Shown one piece after another: positions 18,145-26,205 of a stretch of DNA of 64,000 nucleotides; position 1 is the first letter of the stretch, and each line of letters begins with the position of its first letter. Under the pieces are notes generated by a model. It ran no database searches. It saw only the letters and a program-made list of their open reading frames with translations, and had not been told where the DNA came from. The translations under genes and the position numbers were made by a program. The stretch is from Rhizobium phaseoli (GTDB taxonomy: Bacteria; Pseudomonadota; Alphaproteobacteria; Rhizobiales; Rhizobiaceae): the NCBI RefSeq assembly GCF_003985125.1, contig NZ_ML133573.1, positions 62,001-126,000 on the forward strand, written 5' to 3'.

Positions 18145-19158
18145 ATGTCGACCATCAAGACCGCAGTTTCCGCAGCAGCACTCCTGGCAGCTTCCGCCGT
18201 CGGCGCGCTTGCCGATCCGGTGCTCGAGCCGACAACGCAGAAGTTCATCGATAGCCTGGCGGGCGGCAAGCCGATCTACACGCTGTCGCCTGCCGATGCC
18301 CGCAATGTGCTGGCGGGTGCGCAAAAGGGCGATGTCAAGAAGCTGGCCGCCAAGGAAGAAGACAAGGTCATCAAATCAGGCCCGACCGGCAGCATCAAGC
18401 TGCGGATTGTCCGCCCCGAGAATGCCAAGGGCACGCTGCCGGTCATTCTCTACTTCCATGGCGGTGGCTGGGTACTCGGCGATGCGGATACGCATGACCG
18501 GCTGGTGCGCGAGATCGCCAATGGCGCCAATGCCGCCGTCGTCTTCGTCGACTACGACCGCTCGCCGGAGGCGCGCTATCCGGTGGCCATCGAGCAGGCC
18601 TATGCCGCGAGCAAATATGTCGCCGAGCATGCCAAAGAGTTCAACGTCGACGCCAACAGGCTGGCGGTCGCAGGCGACAGCGTCGGCGGCAACATGGCGG
18701 CCGTGGTGACGCTGCTTGCCAAGGAGCGTGGCGGTCCTGCCATTGACCAGCAGGTGCTGTTCTACCCCGTCACCGACGCCAATTTCGACAACGGTTCCTA
18801 TAATGAGTTCGCTAATGGCCCGTGGCTGACGAAGGAAGCGATGAAGTGGTTCTGGAACGCCTACCTGCCCGATGAGGCCAAGCGCAAGGAGCCGACGGCT
18901 TCGCCGCTGCAGGCATCGCTCGAACAGCTCAACGGCCTGCCGCCGGCTCTCATCATCACCGATGAAAACGACGTGCTGCGCGACGAAGGCGAAGCCTATG
19001 GCCGCAAGCTCAGCCAAGCCGGCGTCAAAGTCACCTCGATCCGCTATAACGGTACGATCCACGACTTCGTGCTGCTGAATGCGATTACCGAAACGCCGGC
19101 GGTCCGCAGTGCGATCAAGGTCGCGAACGACACGCTTCGCAGCGCTTTGCATAAGTAA
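18145..19158 (+). CDS. Secreted alpha/beta-hydrolase (hormone-sensitive-lipase-like esterase)
   Basis: A 337-residue hydrolase with an N-terminal signal peptide (MSTIKTAVSAAALLAASAVGALA). The oxyanion motif HGGGW, the nucleophile elbow GDSVGG, an Asp in ITDENDVLRDEG and the His in IHDFVL make a complete triad of the bacterial HSL (family IV) type. It would act in the periplasm on short acyl esters or hydroperoxide-damaged lipids; the substrate is not known. It is divergent from the OhrR-like repressor, which suggests control by that protein. Confidence 0.85.
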   Translation: MSTIKTAVSAAALLAASAVGALADPVLEPTTQKFIDSLAGGKPIYTLSPADARNVLAGAQKGDVKKLAAKEEDKVIKSGPTGSIKLRIVRPENAKGTLPVILYFHGGGWVLGDADTHDRLVREIANGANAAVVFVDYDRSPEARYPVAIEQAYAASKYVAEHAKEFNVDANRLAVAGDSVGGNMAAVVTLLAKERGGPAIDQQVLFYPVTDANFDNGSYNEFANGPWLTKEAMKWFWNAYLPDEAKRKEPTASPLQASLEQLNGLPPALIITDENDVLRDEGEAYGRKLSQAGVKVTSIRYNGTIHDFVLLNAITETPAVRSAIKVANDTLRSALHK

Positions 19159-19179
19159 GGGCGATTAGAACTCTTTCAC

Positions 19180-19248
19180 GCAATTCCCTAGGAAAGTCGC
19201 TTCGCGCATTTTCCCGGCAAAACCGCTTCACACTTTTGCTGGAATTGC
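19180..19248. repeat. Short palindromic intergenic repeat
   Basis: Bounded by the inverted pair GCAATTCC and GGAATTGC, with an AAAACCGCTTCACACTTTT segment inside. From memory this is a very common Rhizobium intergenic repeat. It lies between the convergent esterase and glycosyltransferase genes. Confidence 0.5.
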
Positions 19249-19249
19249 T

Positions 19250-20431
19250 TTAGTCCGAGGACGGCAAAGGCCCGGCGGCTTCGCCGGGCTTTCTGCTTCT
19301 CGGAAGCGACTTGGCGAATTGCCAGGCCTTCTTCCATTTCGGCGTGATGACGCCGTTGGCGGCGCGGATATTGTTGATGAATTGCAACGTTGCTGCCTCC
19401 CAGGAGTATTGCATGGCCAGGGCACGCGCCTTCTCGCGCGAGGCCGAGAGGGCGGCGAGACAGGCGACGCGCAGATCCGCATCGAGCGCCCCAACCTCAC
19501 TATCCTCGCCGATAATATCCAGCGGGCCGGTGACCGGGTAGGCCGCAACAGGCACTCCCGACGCCAGCGCTTCGAGGATCGTGTTGCCGAAGGTGTCGGT
19601 GAGCGACGGGAAGACGAAGACGTCGGCCTGGGCATAGATTTTCGCCAGATCCTCGCCGAATTTCACGCCGGTAAAGTGCACATCCGGATAGCGCTGCTCC
19701 AGTTCGACGCGCGCCGGGCCATCGCCAACGACAACCTTCGAGCCGGGCAAGTCGAGATCGAGAAAGGCCGGCAAGTTCTTTTCCAGCGCCACACGGCCAA
19801 CCGTCATGAAGATCGGACGCGGCAGGCCGAAAGGCTCCGCTTCGAGCGGCATGGGATGAAATTGCGTCGCGTCGATACCGCGGGTCCAGGGCATCAAGTT
19901 CTTGATGCCGCGGGCCGACAGATCGCGGGCAAGGCTCGGCGTCGCGACCATGCAGCCGGCGCCGCCATTGTGGAACCAACGCACGAAGGCATAGAGCCAG
20001 CTCTGCGGGATCGGCAGCCGGGCGGAAACATATTCGGGAAAGCGGGTGTGATAGCTGGTGGAGAATGGCATGCGCTTGCGCAGGCACCAGCGGCGGGCTG
20101 TCAGCCCCAGCGGACCTTCGGTGGCGATGTGCACATAGGTGGGATTATGCTTTTCGATCTCGCGCGCGACACGGCGGTAACCGGTGATCGACAGGCGGAT
20201 CTCGGGATAGGTCGGGCAGGGGATGCTGTTGAAGCGCTCGGGCGTCACCATCGAAACCTCAACGCCCATCTTCGCCAATTCGCGATTGGTGTTCTCGATC
20301 GAACGCACGACGCCATTGACCTGCGGATGCCAGGCGTCGGTGACGATCACCAGCCGTTCCGGCAGATTACCGGCGGAAGCAGCTTTGGCCCAGCTCTCGC
20401 CGCTATAAGTGTTTGCCGGACGTTGCAGCAT
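19250..20431 (-). CDS. Glycosyltransferase, GT4 family (alpha-mannosyltransferase-like)
   Basis: A 393-residue retaining GT-B glycosyltransferase. The N-terminal domain has VTDAWHPQVNGVVRSIENTNREL and the acceptor-side HTRFPEYVSARLPIP. The C-terminal nucleotide-sugar domain has VGRVALEKNLPAFL, VVGDGP and the E-X7-E-type PSLTDTFGNTILEALASGVPVAAY. This set resembles enzymes annotated as GDP-mannose-dependent alpha-mannosyltransferase or sulfoquinovosyl/glycolipid transferases; the sugar donor cannot be fixed. The ATG at 20431 is preferred over one 12 codons upstream. Confidence 0.82.
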   Translation of the reverse strand: MLQRPANTYSGESWAKAASAGNLPERLVIVTDAWHPQVNGVVRSIENTNRELAKMGVEVSMVTPERFNSIPCPTYPEIRLSITGYRRVAREIEKHNPTYVHIATEGPLGLTARRWCLRKRMPFSTSYHTRFPEYVSARLPIPQSWLYAFVRWFHNGGAGCMVATPSLARDLSARGIKNLMPWTRGIDATQFHPMPLEAEPFGLPRPIFMTVGRVALEKNLPAFLDLDLPGSKVVVGDGPARVELEQRYPDVHFTGVKFGEDLAKIYAQADVFVFPSLTDTFGNTILEALASGVPVAAYPVTGPLDIIGEDSEVGALDADLRVACLAALSASREKARALAMQYSWEAATLQFINNIRAANGVITPKWKKAWQFAKSLPRSRKPGEAAGPLPSSD

Positions 20432-20624
20432 GTCGTGATTTCCATCCGCGTTGCGATGATCTGGCAACGCTCTACCCCTTAGCGGGGTTCCGGAATGGCG
20501 ATTCCCGCCTCTTTATTTTGAGGCATGAGCATGATGGAAATATTACAGCGCTGTATGAACAGTTACAGCGGCTTAACGCCGTGAAGCCGGCAATTATGTC
20601 GGGAGGAAGAGAGCCTCGGAGGCA

Positions 20625-20660
20625 CAAAAGGAGACGGCGCCGGCGGGGAGGCCGGCGCCG
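20625..20660 (-). terminator. Terminator of glnII
   Basis: A perfect 10-bp stem (CGGCGCCGGC with GCCGGCGCCG) and 6-base loop lie 10 bases past the glnII stop on the minus strand. A TCTCCTTTT tract follows in the transcript. Confidence 0.75.
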
Positions 20661-20669
20661 CTTGGGAGG

Positions 20670-21710
20670 TTAGGCTGCAGCGGAAGCCGAACCGGAGAGC
20701 GGAACTTCCGAGATCGTCTTCAGTACCTGGGAAGCGATCTGGTAGGGGCAGCCCTGCGAGTTCGGGCGGCGATCTTCCAGATAGCCCTTGTAGTCGTTCT
20801 TGATGAAGGAGTGCGGTACGCGGATCGAGGCGCCACGGTCTGCAACGCCGTAGGAGAACTTGTTCCACGGAGCCGTTTCGTGCTTGCCGGTCAGGCGCTT
20901 GTCGTTGTCAGGGCCGTAGACGTTGATGTGGTCCATCAGGTTCTTTTCGAACTGGGCCATCAGCGCCTCGAAATAGGCCTTGCCGCCGACTTCGCGCATG
21001 TACTTGGTCGAGAAGTTGCAATGCATGCCCGAACCGTTCCAGTCGGTGTCGCCGAGCGGCTTGCAATGATACTCGATGTCGATGCCGTATTTTTCGGTCA
21101 GGCGCTGCAGGAGGTAGCGCGCCATCCAGATCTGGTCGGCTGCCTTCTTGGAGCCCTTGCCGAAGATCTGGAATTCCCACTGGCCCTTGGCCACTTCGGC
21201 ATTGATGCCTTCGTGGTTGATGCCGGCCGCCAGGCAAAGGTCGAGATGCTCTTCGACGATTTCGCGGGCGACCGAGCCGACGTTCGAATAGCCGACGCCG
21301 GTGTAGTAGGGGCCCTGCGGAGCCGGATAACCGGACTCGGGGAAGCCAAGCGGACGGCCGTTTTCGTAGAAGAAGTATTCCTGCTCGAAGCCGAACCAGG
21401 CATCTTCATCGTCGAGGATGGTCGCGCGAGCATTGCTCGGATGCGGCGTGACGCCGTCGGGCATCATGACTTCGCACATGACCAGAACGCCGTTCGTACG
21501 GGCCGGGTCGGGATAGATGGCGACGGGCTTCAGCACGCAATCGGAGCTGCGGCCTTCGGCCTGCATGGTCGACGAACCGTCGAAGCCCCAGAGCGGAAGC
21601 TGTTCCAGCGTCGGGAATGCGTCGAATTCCTTGATCTGCGTCTTGCCACGCAGGTTCGGTACCGGAGTGTACCCATCGAGCCAAATATACTCGAGCTTAT
21701 ATTTTGTCAT
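20670..21710 (-). CDS. glnII: Glutamine synthetase II (eukaryote-type GSII)
   Basis: ATP-dependent synthesis of glutamine from glutamate and ammonium; 346 residues, the GSII size rather than the ~470 of GSI. Signatures are LPLWGFDGSSTMQAEG in the beta-grasp region, EQEYFF, GINHEGINAEVAKGQWEFQI and DTDWNGSGMHCNFSTKYM. The start ATG at 21710 gives the conserved opening MTKYKLEYIWLDGY; upstream in-frame codons are not part of the protein. A sigma-54 promoter and NtrC-like sites upstream fit nitrogen-limitation control. The divergent gstI gene encodes its known inhibitor. Confidence 0.96.
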   Translation of the reverse strand: MTKYKLEYIWLDGYTPVPNLRGKTQIKEFDAFPTLEQLPLWGFDGSSTMQAEGRSSDCVLKPVAIYPDPARTNGVLVMCEVMMPDGVTPHPSNARATILDDEDAWFGFEQEYFFYENGRPLGFPESGYPAPQGPYYTGVGYSNVGSVAREIVEEHLDLCLAAGINHEGINAEVAKGQWEFQIFGKGSKKAADQIWMARYLLQRLTEKYGIDIEYHCKPLGDTDWNGSGMHCNFSTKYMREVGGKAYFEALMAQFEKNLMDHINVYGPDNDKRLTGKHETAPWNKFSYGVADRGASIRVPHSFIKNDYKGYLEDRRPNSQGCPYQIASQVLKTISEVPLSGSASAAA

Positions 21711-21801
21711 CGTGACTCTCTCAATGCTACGTAGGTGCGCAAATCCGGAGGCGATCTCGGCGCGTGAGCGCATCCGACCGCCAGGGGATGAAGCTCTTGA
21801 A

Positions 21802-21816
21802 GCATGTGGCGTGCCA
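21802..21816 (-). promoter_or_regulatory. Sigma-54 (-24/-12) promoter of glnII
   Basis: On the minus strand the sequence reads TGGCACGCCACATGC. The invariant GG and GC are separated by exactly 10 bases, and TGGCAC matches the -24 consensus completely; the -12 block is ATGC for TTGC. It lies 92 bases before the glnII ATG. RpoN-dependent transcription of glnII is established in rhizobia. Confidence 0.85.
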
Positions 21817-22047
21817 GTTTGATTGCCGGCGAAAGAAAAATCGAGAATCAGCCGGCCGGCACGTGTTTTTCTCCATCGAGCAACCACCCTGACCGGGTAC
21901 GCGAACACCGTATCCTGCTGAGAAAGCATATTTTCCGCTTCGGAACCCGATGAAAATTTCAGCGTTAGTGTGAAGTGATGAAGTGTTGAACAAATAGGCG
22001 GACGCTTTCGGCGTAGACAGCATAACGATCAGCCATAGTCGCAGTTG

Positions 22048-22084
22048 TGCTTATATTTTATGCAATTTGCATAAACTATGTGCA
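22048..22084. promoter_or_regulatory. Tandem NtrC-like dyads between glnII and gstI
   Basis: TGCTTATATTTTATGCA (22048-22064) and TGCATAAACTATGTGCA (22068-22084) both resemble the NtrC consensus TGCAC-N7-GTGCA. They are spaced 20 bases centre to centre, two helical turns. The second has a single mismatch in its half-sites. They lie 58-94 bases before gstI and over 230 bases upstream of the glnII promoter, positions suited to repressing gstI and activating glnII. A perfect 9-1-9 palindrome (22057-22075) overlaps both. Confidence 0.55.
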
Positions 22085-22141
22085 GCGTGCTATGGTGACG
22101 GTCGTCAATGTCGATGCGCCGAACTGAATGGAGGCGATCTC

Positions 22142-22333
22142 ATGCCCACCGGTTTCCATCGTGAATCCGCAACGATCTACCAGTTTCCCGTCAAGCCGAC
22201 GCGGGCCGCCAGCCGGTTCGAACGCACCCGGCGGATGGAGCGCGAAGCAGCCGACGTCTGCGACGCGGCGCTCGACAGCTGCTGGTATCATGACGAGGCG
22301 GTTCGCGACTCCGATCGGCCGACGAAATCCTGA
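22142..22333 (+). CDS. gstI: GstI, glutamine synthetase II translational inhibitor (DUF2735 family)
   Basis: A basic protein of exactly 63 residues (opening MPTGFHRESATIYQFPVKP), set by the ATG at 22142 with GGAGG nine bases upstream. An apparent upstream extension to 22067 lacks a ribosome site. In R. leguminosarum gstI is a 63-codon gene immediately upstream of and divergent from glnII, and its product inhibits glnII expression; length, position and orientation all agree. The RESATIYQFPV segment is typical of DUF2735 proteins. Expression is expected to be opposite to glnII through NtrC. Confidence 0.88.
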   Translation: MPTGFHRESATIYQFPVKPTRAASRFERTRRMEREAADVCDAALDSCWYHDEAVRDSDRPTKS

Positions 22334-22378
22334 TTGCTTAATTCCACGCGGGGTTAACGCCGATACGGCGGGGAGCGC

Positions 22379-22419
22379 GCCCGCGCATGGCGTTCGCATG
22401 TTTGTCGTCATGCGCGGGC
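22379..22419. terminator. Hairpin between convergent gstI and kdgK
   Basis: An 11-bp perfect stem (GCCCGCGCATG with CATGCGCGGGC) and 19-base loop occupy the convergent gap, directly after the kinase stop. There is no clear T-tract on either side, so terminator function is tentative. Confidence 0.35.
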
Positions 22420-23343
22420 TTAACGCCCGCTTAATCCAAGCTTTTCCTTGGCGACCAAGGCGCCATGCTCACTGACGACGCGGGCTGCGACGCCTGCGGC
22501 GAAGCGCGCGGCGACAGCCGCATCCTGCGTTTCCAGATAGCGTGCAAGGAAGGCGCCGTTAAAGCTGTCGCCGGCGCTGGTGGTATCGACCACTGTCTCC
22601 ACCTTTTCGGCCGGAACAAAGCTCTGGTTGCCGGCGAAATTCAAATGGATGCCGTCCGCACCGTTCTTGACGACGACATCGGTGGCGCCCAGGGCGCGAT
22701 AGCGTTGAATCGTCGCCTCGATGGAATCGTCGCCGAAATGCGCAGCTTCGTCGTCGAAGCTCGGCATGACGAGCACCGAAGAGCGGGCGCCTTCGCTGAT
22801 CGTGGCATGCATGACATCGTAGCTCGACCAGAGTCGGGGACGGATGTTCGGGTCGAAGACCACGAGCTTGCCGGCCGCCTTGGCGCGGCGGATTTCGGCG
22901 AGCAGTGTCGTGGCATCCTCTTGCGGAAGAATGGCAAGGGTGATGCCGGAGAAATAGACGAGGTCGGCGCTTTCCACCGCTTCGCGCAGGCGATCGGGAT
23001 CGGCAGCGAGGCTGCGGGCGGCCGAGCTGTCGCGCCAGTAACTGAAGGAGCGCTCGCCGTTCTTCAGGCTGATCATATAGAGGCCGGGCGTCCTGCCCTT
23101 GATGCGCCGGATCAGGCTTGTGCCGATACCTGCCTTGTCGATGAAGGCGACCATCTCGTCCGACATGGTGTCGTCACCGAGCGCGGTGAAATAATCGACC
23201 GACCAGTCGGGGCCAAGGCAGGCGCGGGCATACCAGGCGGTGTTGAAGGTATCGCCGGCAAAGCCCTTGCGCAGCAGTCCGTCACCGGCCTGCGAGAGCT
23301 CCACCATGCATTCACCTATCGATAGAAACCGTCTTCCGCTCAC
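22420..23343 (-). CDS. kdgK: 2-keto-3-deoxygluconate kinase-like PfkB sugar kinase
   Basis: Ribokinase/PfkB-family kinase of 307 residues, probably making 2-keto-3-deoxy-6-phosphogluconate for the Entner-Doudoroff pathway. Features are FLSIGECMVELSQ at the N-terminus, FAGDTFNTAWYARACLG, LVVFDPNIRPRLW, and the PfkB catalytic signature DTTSAGDSFNGAFLARYL with the catalytic Asp in AGDSF. A GTG at 23343 is chosen because GGAGG sits eight bases upstream and it opens on the conserved strand; an in-frame ATG 11 codons further up has no such site. No kdgA or uronate genes are nearby, so the substrate rests on similarity. Confidence 0.8.
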   Translation of the reverse strand: MSGRRFLSIGECMVELSQAGDGLLRKGFAGDTFNTAWYARACLGPDWSVDYFTALGDDTMSDEMVAFIDKAGIGTSLIRRIKGRTPGLYMISLKNGERSFSYWRDSSAARSLAADPDRLREAVESADLVYFSGITLAILPQEDATTLLAEIRRAKAAGKLVVFDPNIRPRLWSSYDVMHATISEGARSSVLVMPSFDDEAAHFGDDSIEATIQRYRALGATDVVVKNGADGIHLNFAGNQSFVPAEKVETVVDTTSAGDSFNGAFLARYLETQDAAVAARFAAGVAARVVSEHGALVAKEKLGLSGR

Positions 23344-23469
23344 CTTGTCCTCCCGGCATGAGCGTCGCTGATCCAACAGGCCGCTCTGTCGCTTTGAATT
23401 GACGCTTCATCCGCTGATACGCGGAGCCGGGCGGAGTGACAAGCATTGATGTTGCGGGCGCCGGTATTG

Positions 23470-23515
23470 CTCGAAATGAAAAGCCCGCCTTCGCGGACAA
23501 GGCGAAGGCGGGCTT
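23470..23515 (-). terminator. Rho-independent terminator of the small secreted-protein gene
   Basis: A 13-bp perfect stem (AAGCCCGCCTTCG with CGAAGGCGGGCTT) begins 14 bases after the stop at 23529. TTTTCATTTC follows in the minus-strand transcript. Confidence 0.8.
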
Positions 23516-23528
23516 CGGCGAAGGTTGA

Positions 23529-23870
23529 TTATTCGTGGATGGTGTAGCTGCCGAGCTCGCAAAGGTCCTGCGTGTCTTCGGTCGTGTCGAGGTTCGAATT
23601 TTCGTCGAACTCGAAGCGCATGTCGTATTTGCAGACGGTGCGGCCATCGGCGATGGTGATGTTCACGGTCTCGCCCGGATTGAGGACGTCCTCGCCGAAG
23701 ACGTCTTCTTCCCAGCTATTGACGCCGGTCGGCGAGCTGTAGAAGCGTGTCAGGACGGAATTCGTTCCATTGGTGAGCTGGAACTTCAGATCTTCGGCAC
23801 GCGACGGCGCGGCTGAGGCGGCGATGATCGCGGCGGCAAGCGCGATCAATCCAGAGACTTTCGATTTCAT
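23529..23870 (-). CDS. Small secreted protein of unknown function
   Basis: A 113-residue protein with a clear signal peptide (MKSKVSGLIALAAAIIAASAAPSRA, cleavage after SRA). The mature part is about 88 residues, acidic, with two cysteines (in RTVCKYDMRF and DLCELG) that could form one disulfide. The block NSWEEDVFGEDVLNPGETVNITI is conserved, as I recall, in small exported proteins of several alphaproteobacteria and cyanobacteria, but no function is known to me. The ATG at 23870 has GAGGGGA upstream. It stands alone, with its own terminator. Confidence 0.75.
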   Translation of the reverse strand: MKSKVSGLIALAAAIIAASAAPSRAEDLKFQLTNGTNSVLTRFYSSPTGVNSWEEDVFGEDVLNPGETVNITIADGRTVCKYDMRFEFDENSNLDTTEDTQDLCELGSYTIHE

Positions 23871-24070
23871 GTATGCGTTCCCCTCGCCCATGATTGGGCG
23901 GAGAAAGGGATAGCAGATCCGCATCTAAATCTTTGTTATCGGAGACTATAGATTCCAAAATAAGTCTGTTTTCGGAACACTTCACCCCAAAGATGGAGGG
24001 CGCAATATTCTGAAATCAGTGGAGGCCGAATGCGGCTTTGGGGGGGCTTAAAGCTCACCGGCCCTCCTTC

Positions 24071-24156
24071 GTCATGCTCGGCCTTGTGCTGCCTTGTGCC
24101 GAGCATCTGCCTCCGTCGATAGGGCAGCAGATCCTCGGCACAAGGCCGAGGATGAC
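24071..24156. repeat. Palindromic intergenic repeat (CTCGGCCTTGTGCCGAG type)
   Basis: GTCATGCTCGGCCTTGTGC at the left is the near-perfect inverse of GCACAAGGCCGAGGATGAC at the right, and an inner pair (CTTGTGCCGAGCATCTG with CAGATCCTCGGCACAAG) continues the stem. This is a long cruciform-forming element of a type widespread in Rhizobium. It lies in the 346-base gap between the small secreted-protein gene and oppF; no gene was seen in the gap. Confidence 0.65.
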
Positions 24157-24216
24157 CTATTTGGGAGCGAGATCTGTCATCAAGCCGAAGGCCGCCTCAC
24201 GCAGCCATCGTGTCAT

Positions 24217-25203
24217 TCACGGCCTGTCCATGTGATAGCAGGCCGCCCTCTGGCCGGGGCGAACCTCCTCGATCGGCGGCATTTCGGTGCGGCAGATGTC
24301 GGTCGCCTTCCAGCAGCGCGGCGAGAAGACGCAGCCTTTCGGCGGGTTGAGCGGCGAGGGCGGATCGCCCTGCAAGCGGATGCGGGTGCGCAGGCGCGCG
24401 AGCTTCGGATCGGGGATCGGCGCGGCCGAAAAGAGCGCCTGCGTATAGGGATGGGCCGGATGGTCGAAAACGGTGGCGCAGTCGCCTGCCTCCACAACCC
24501 GGCCGAGATAGAGCACCAGCACATCGTCGGAGATCAGCCGCACAACCGAGAGGTCGTGGCTGATGAAGATCAGCGTCAGGCCGAACTCCTTGCGCAGCTT
24601 GCGCAGAAGCGTGATCACCTGGCCCTGGATCGAGACGTCGAGAGCCGAAACCGGCTCGTCGCAGACGATGAGCTTCGGCTTGGTGACGACGGCGCGCGCA
24701 ATGCCGATGCGCTGCGCCTGGCCGCCGGAAAATTCATGCGGATAGCGATTGATCATTTCCGGAACAAGACCAACGGCACCCATGATCTCGCGGACCCGCT
24801 CGGTGCGCTCGGTCTTCGAAAGCTTCGGCTCGAAGACGGTAAGCGGCTCGGCGATGATGTCGCCGACAGTCATGCGCGGGTCGAGCGAGGCGATCGGATC
24901 CTGGAAGATGATCTGCATGTCGCGGCGCGCGGCGCGCATTTCCTCTTCACTGAGGTCGAGGAGATTGCGGCCCTGCCAGAGGATGCGACCCTTCTGCGAT
25001 TTCAACAACCGCAGGATCGAGCGGCCGAGGGTCGACTTGCCGCAGCCGGATTCGCCGACGATACCGAGGGTGCGGCCTTCGGCGAGATCGAAGCTGACAT
25101 TGTTGACGGCGGTGAGGAAGACCGGCGGCTTGAACAAGCCTTTTGCCGGCAGTTCGAATTGGGTCGTCAGATTTTCGACCCTCAGCAGCGATCGCTCAGC
25201 CAT
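24217..25203 (-). CDS. oppF: Oligopeptide ABC transporter ATP-binding protein OppF
   Basis: ATPase subunit of 328 residues. Walker A is GESGCGKSTLG, the ABC signature is FSGGQAQRIG, and Walker B is KLIVCDEPVSALD. The C-terminal oligopeptide-transporter domain has the cysteine-containing GCVFSPRCWKATDICR. It is the last gene of the oppABCDF operon and overlaps oppD by 8 bases. OppF pairs with OppD to power import through OppBC. Confidence 0.92.
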   Translation of the reverse strand: MAERSLLRVENLTTQFELPAKGLFKPPVFLTAVNNVSFDLAEGRTLGIVGESGCGKSTLGRSILRLLKSQKGRILWQGRNLLDLSEEEMRAARRDMQIIFQDPIASLDPRMTVGDIIAEPLTVFEPKLSKTERTERVREIMGAVGLVPEMINRYPHEFSGGQAQRIGIARAVVTKPKLIVCDEPVSALDVSIQGQVITLLRKLRKEFGLTLIFISHDLSVVRLISDDVLVLYLGRVVEAGDCATVFDHPAHPYTQALFSAAPIPDPKLARLRTRIRLQGDPPSPLNPPKGCVFSPRCWKATDICRTEMPPIEEVRPGQRAACYHMDRP

Positions 25204-26203
25204 GGTTCAGCAACTCCTCACGACGCGGGAACGGATGGTAACAGGCGGCGCAGTGGCGCGGCGCCAGTGTTTCGAGCGGCGGCGGACGGTCGATGCAATC
25301 GTTCTGGACCTGCGAACAGCGCGGCGAGAAATTGCAGCCTTTCGGCAGGTGCTGCAGGTTCGGCGGCCGGCCGGGAATGACGACGAGGTCATCGACATCC
25401 TGGTCCGGCCGCGGGATCGAGGCATGCAACGCCGCCGTATAGGGATGGGCCGGATTGTCGAAGAGTTCGTCGACGGGGGCCTCTTCGACGATGCGGCCGG
25501 CGTACATGACGGCGACGCGGTCGGCGAGGCCCGCAACCACGCCGAGATCGTGGGTGATCATCACCAGTGCCGTGTTCATCTCGGCCGTCAGGTCGTTGAA
25601 GAGATCGAGGATCTGCGCCTGAATGGTGACGTCGAGCGCCGTCGTCGGTTCGTCGGCGATCAGAAGCTTCGGCTTGGTCAGCAGCGCCATGGCAATGACG
25701 ATGCGCTGGCGCATGCCGCCGGAAAGTTCGTGCGGATAGAGGTGGAACCGCCGGGTCGGATCCGGAATACCGACACGTTTCAGCATGTCGAGGGCAGCGT
25801 CCGATGCCGCGCGAGCCGTCAGGCCGCGATGAACCTCGAGCTGCTCGGTCAGCTGCCGGGAAATCCTCAGCGACGGGTTCAAGGCGGTCATCGGATCCTG
25901 GAAGACCATGGCCATGTCCTTGCCGCGAATCTGATCGAGCTCGCGCGGTTTTAGCGACAGCACGTCCTTGCCTTCGAGCAGCGCCTGGCCAGTCGTGGCG
26001 CCGTTCTTGGCCAGCAGACCCATGATGCCGAGGAAAGTCTGACTCTTGCCCGAGCCGGACTCGCCGACGATCGCGACGCGCTCGCCGCGCCGGACGGTAA
26101 GGTTCATATTCGAGACCGCCTTCACCTCGCCGTCAGGCGTTGCGAAGGTGATCGAGTAGTCGTTGAGTTCGAGCAGGATGTCTTTTTGCGTTTCTAGGGG
26201 CAT
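25196..26203 (-). CDS. oppD: Oligopeptide ABC transporter ATP-binding protein OppD
   Basis: ATPase subunit of 335 residues with Walker [17 protein letters not shown] signature [10 protein letters not shown], Walker [13 protein letters not shown] and the C-terminal peptide-transporter domain ([15 protein letters not shown]). It starts two bases after the oppC stop and its end overlaps oppF, the tight packing of one transcription unit. Confidence 0.92.
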   Translation of the reverse strand: MPLETQKDILLELNDYSITFATPDGEVKAVSNMNLTVRRGERVAIVGESGSGKSQTFLGIMGLLAKNGATTGQALLEGKDVLSLKPRELDQIRGKDMAMVFQDPMTALNPSLRISRQLTEQLEVHRGLTARAASDAALDMLKRVGIPDPTRRFHLYPHELSGGMRQRIVIAMALLTKPKLLIADEPTTALDVTIQAQILDLFNDLTAEMNTALVMITHDLGVVAGLADRVAVMYAGRIVEEAPVDELFDNPAHPYTAALHASIPRPDQDVDDLVVIPGRPPNLQHLPKGCNFSPRCSQVQNDCIDRPPPLETLAPRHCAACYHPFPRREELLNHG

Positions 26204-26205
26204 TC

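Noticed and set aside
22067..22141. Upstream extension of gstI
   Set aside because: The extension lacks a ribosome site, overlaps the NtrC-like sites, and the 63-codon form agrees with the known GstI length.
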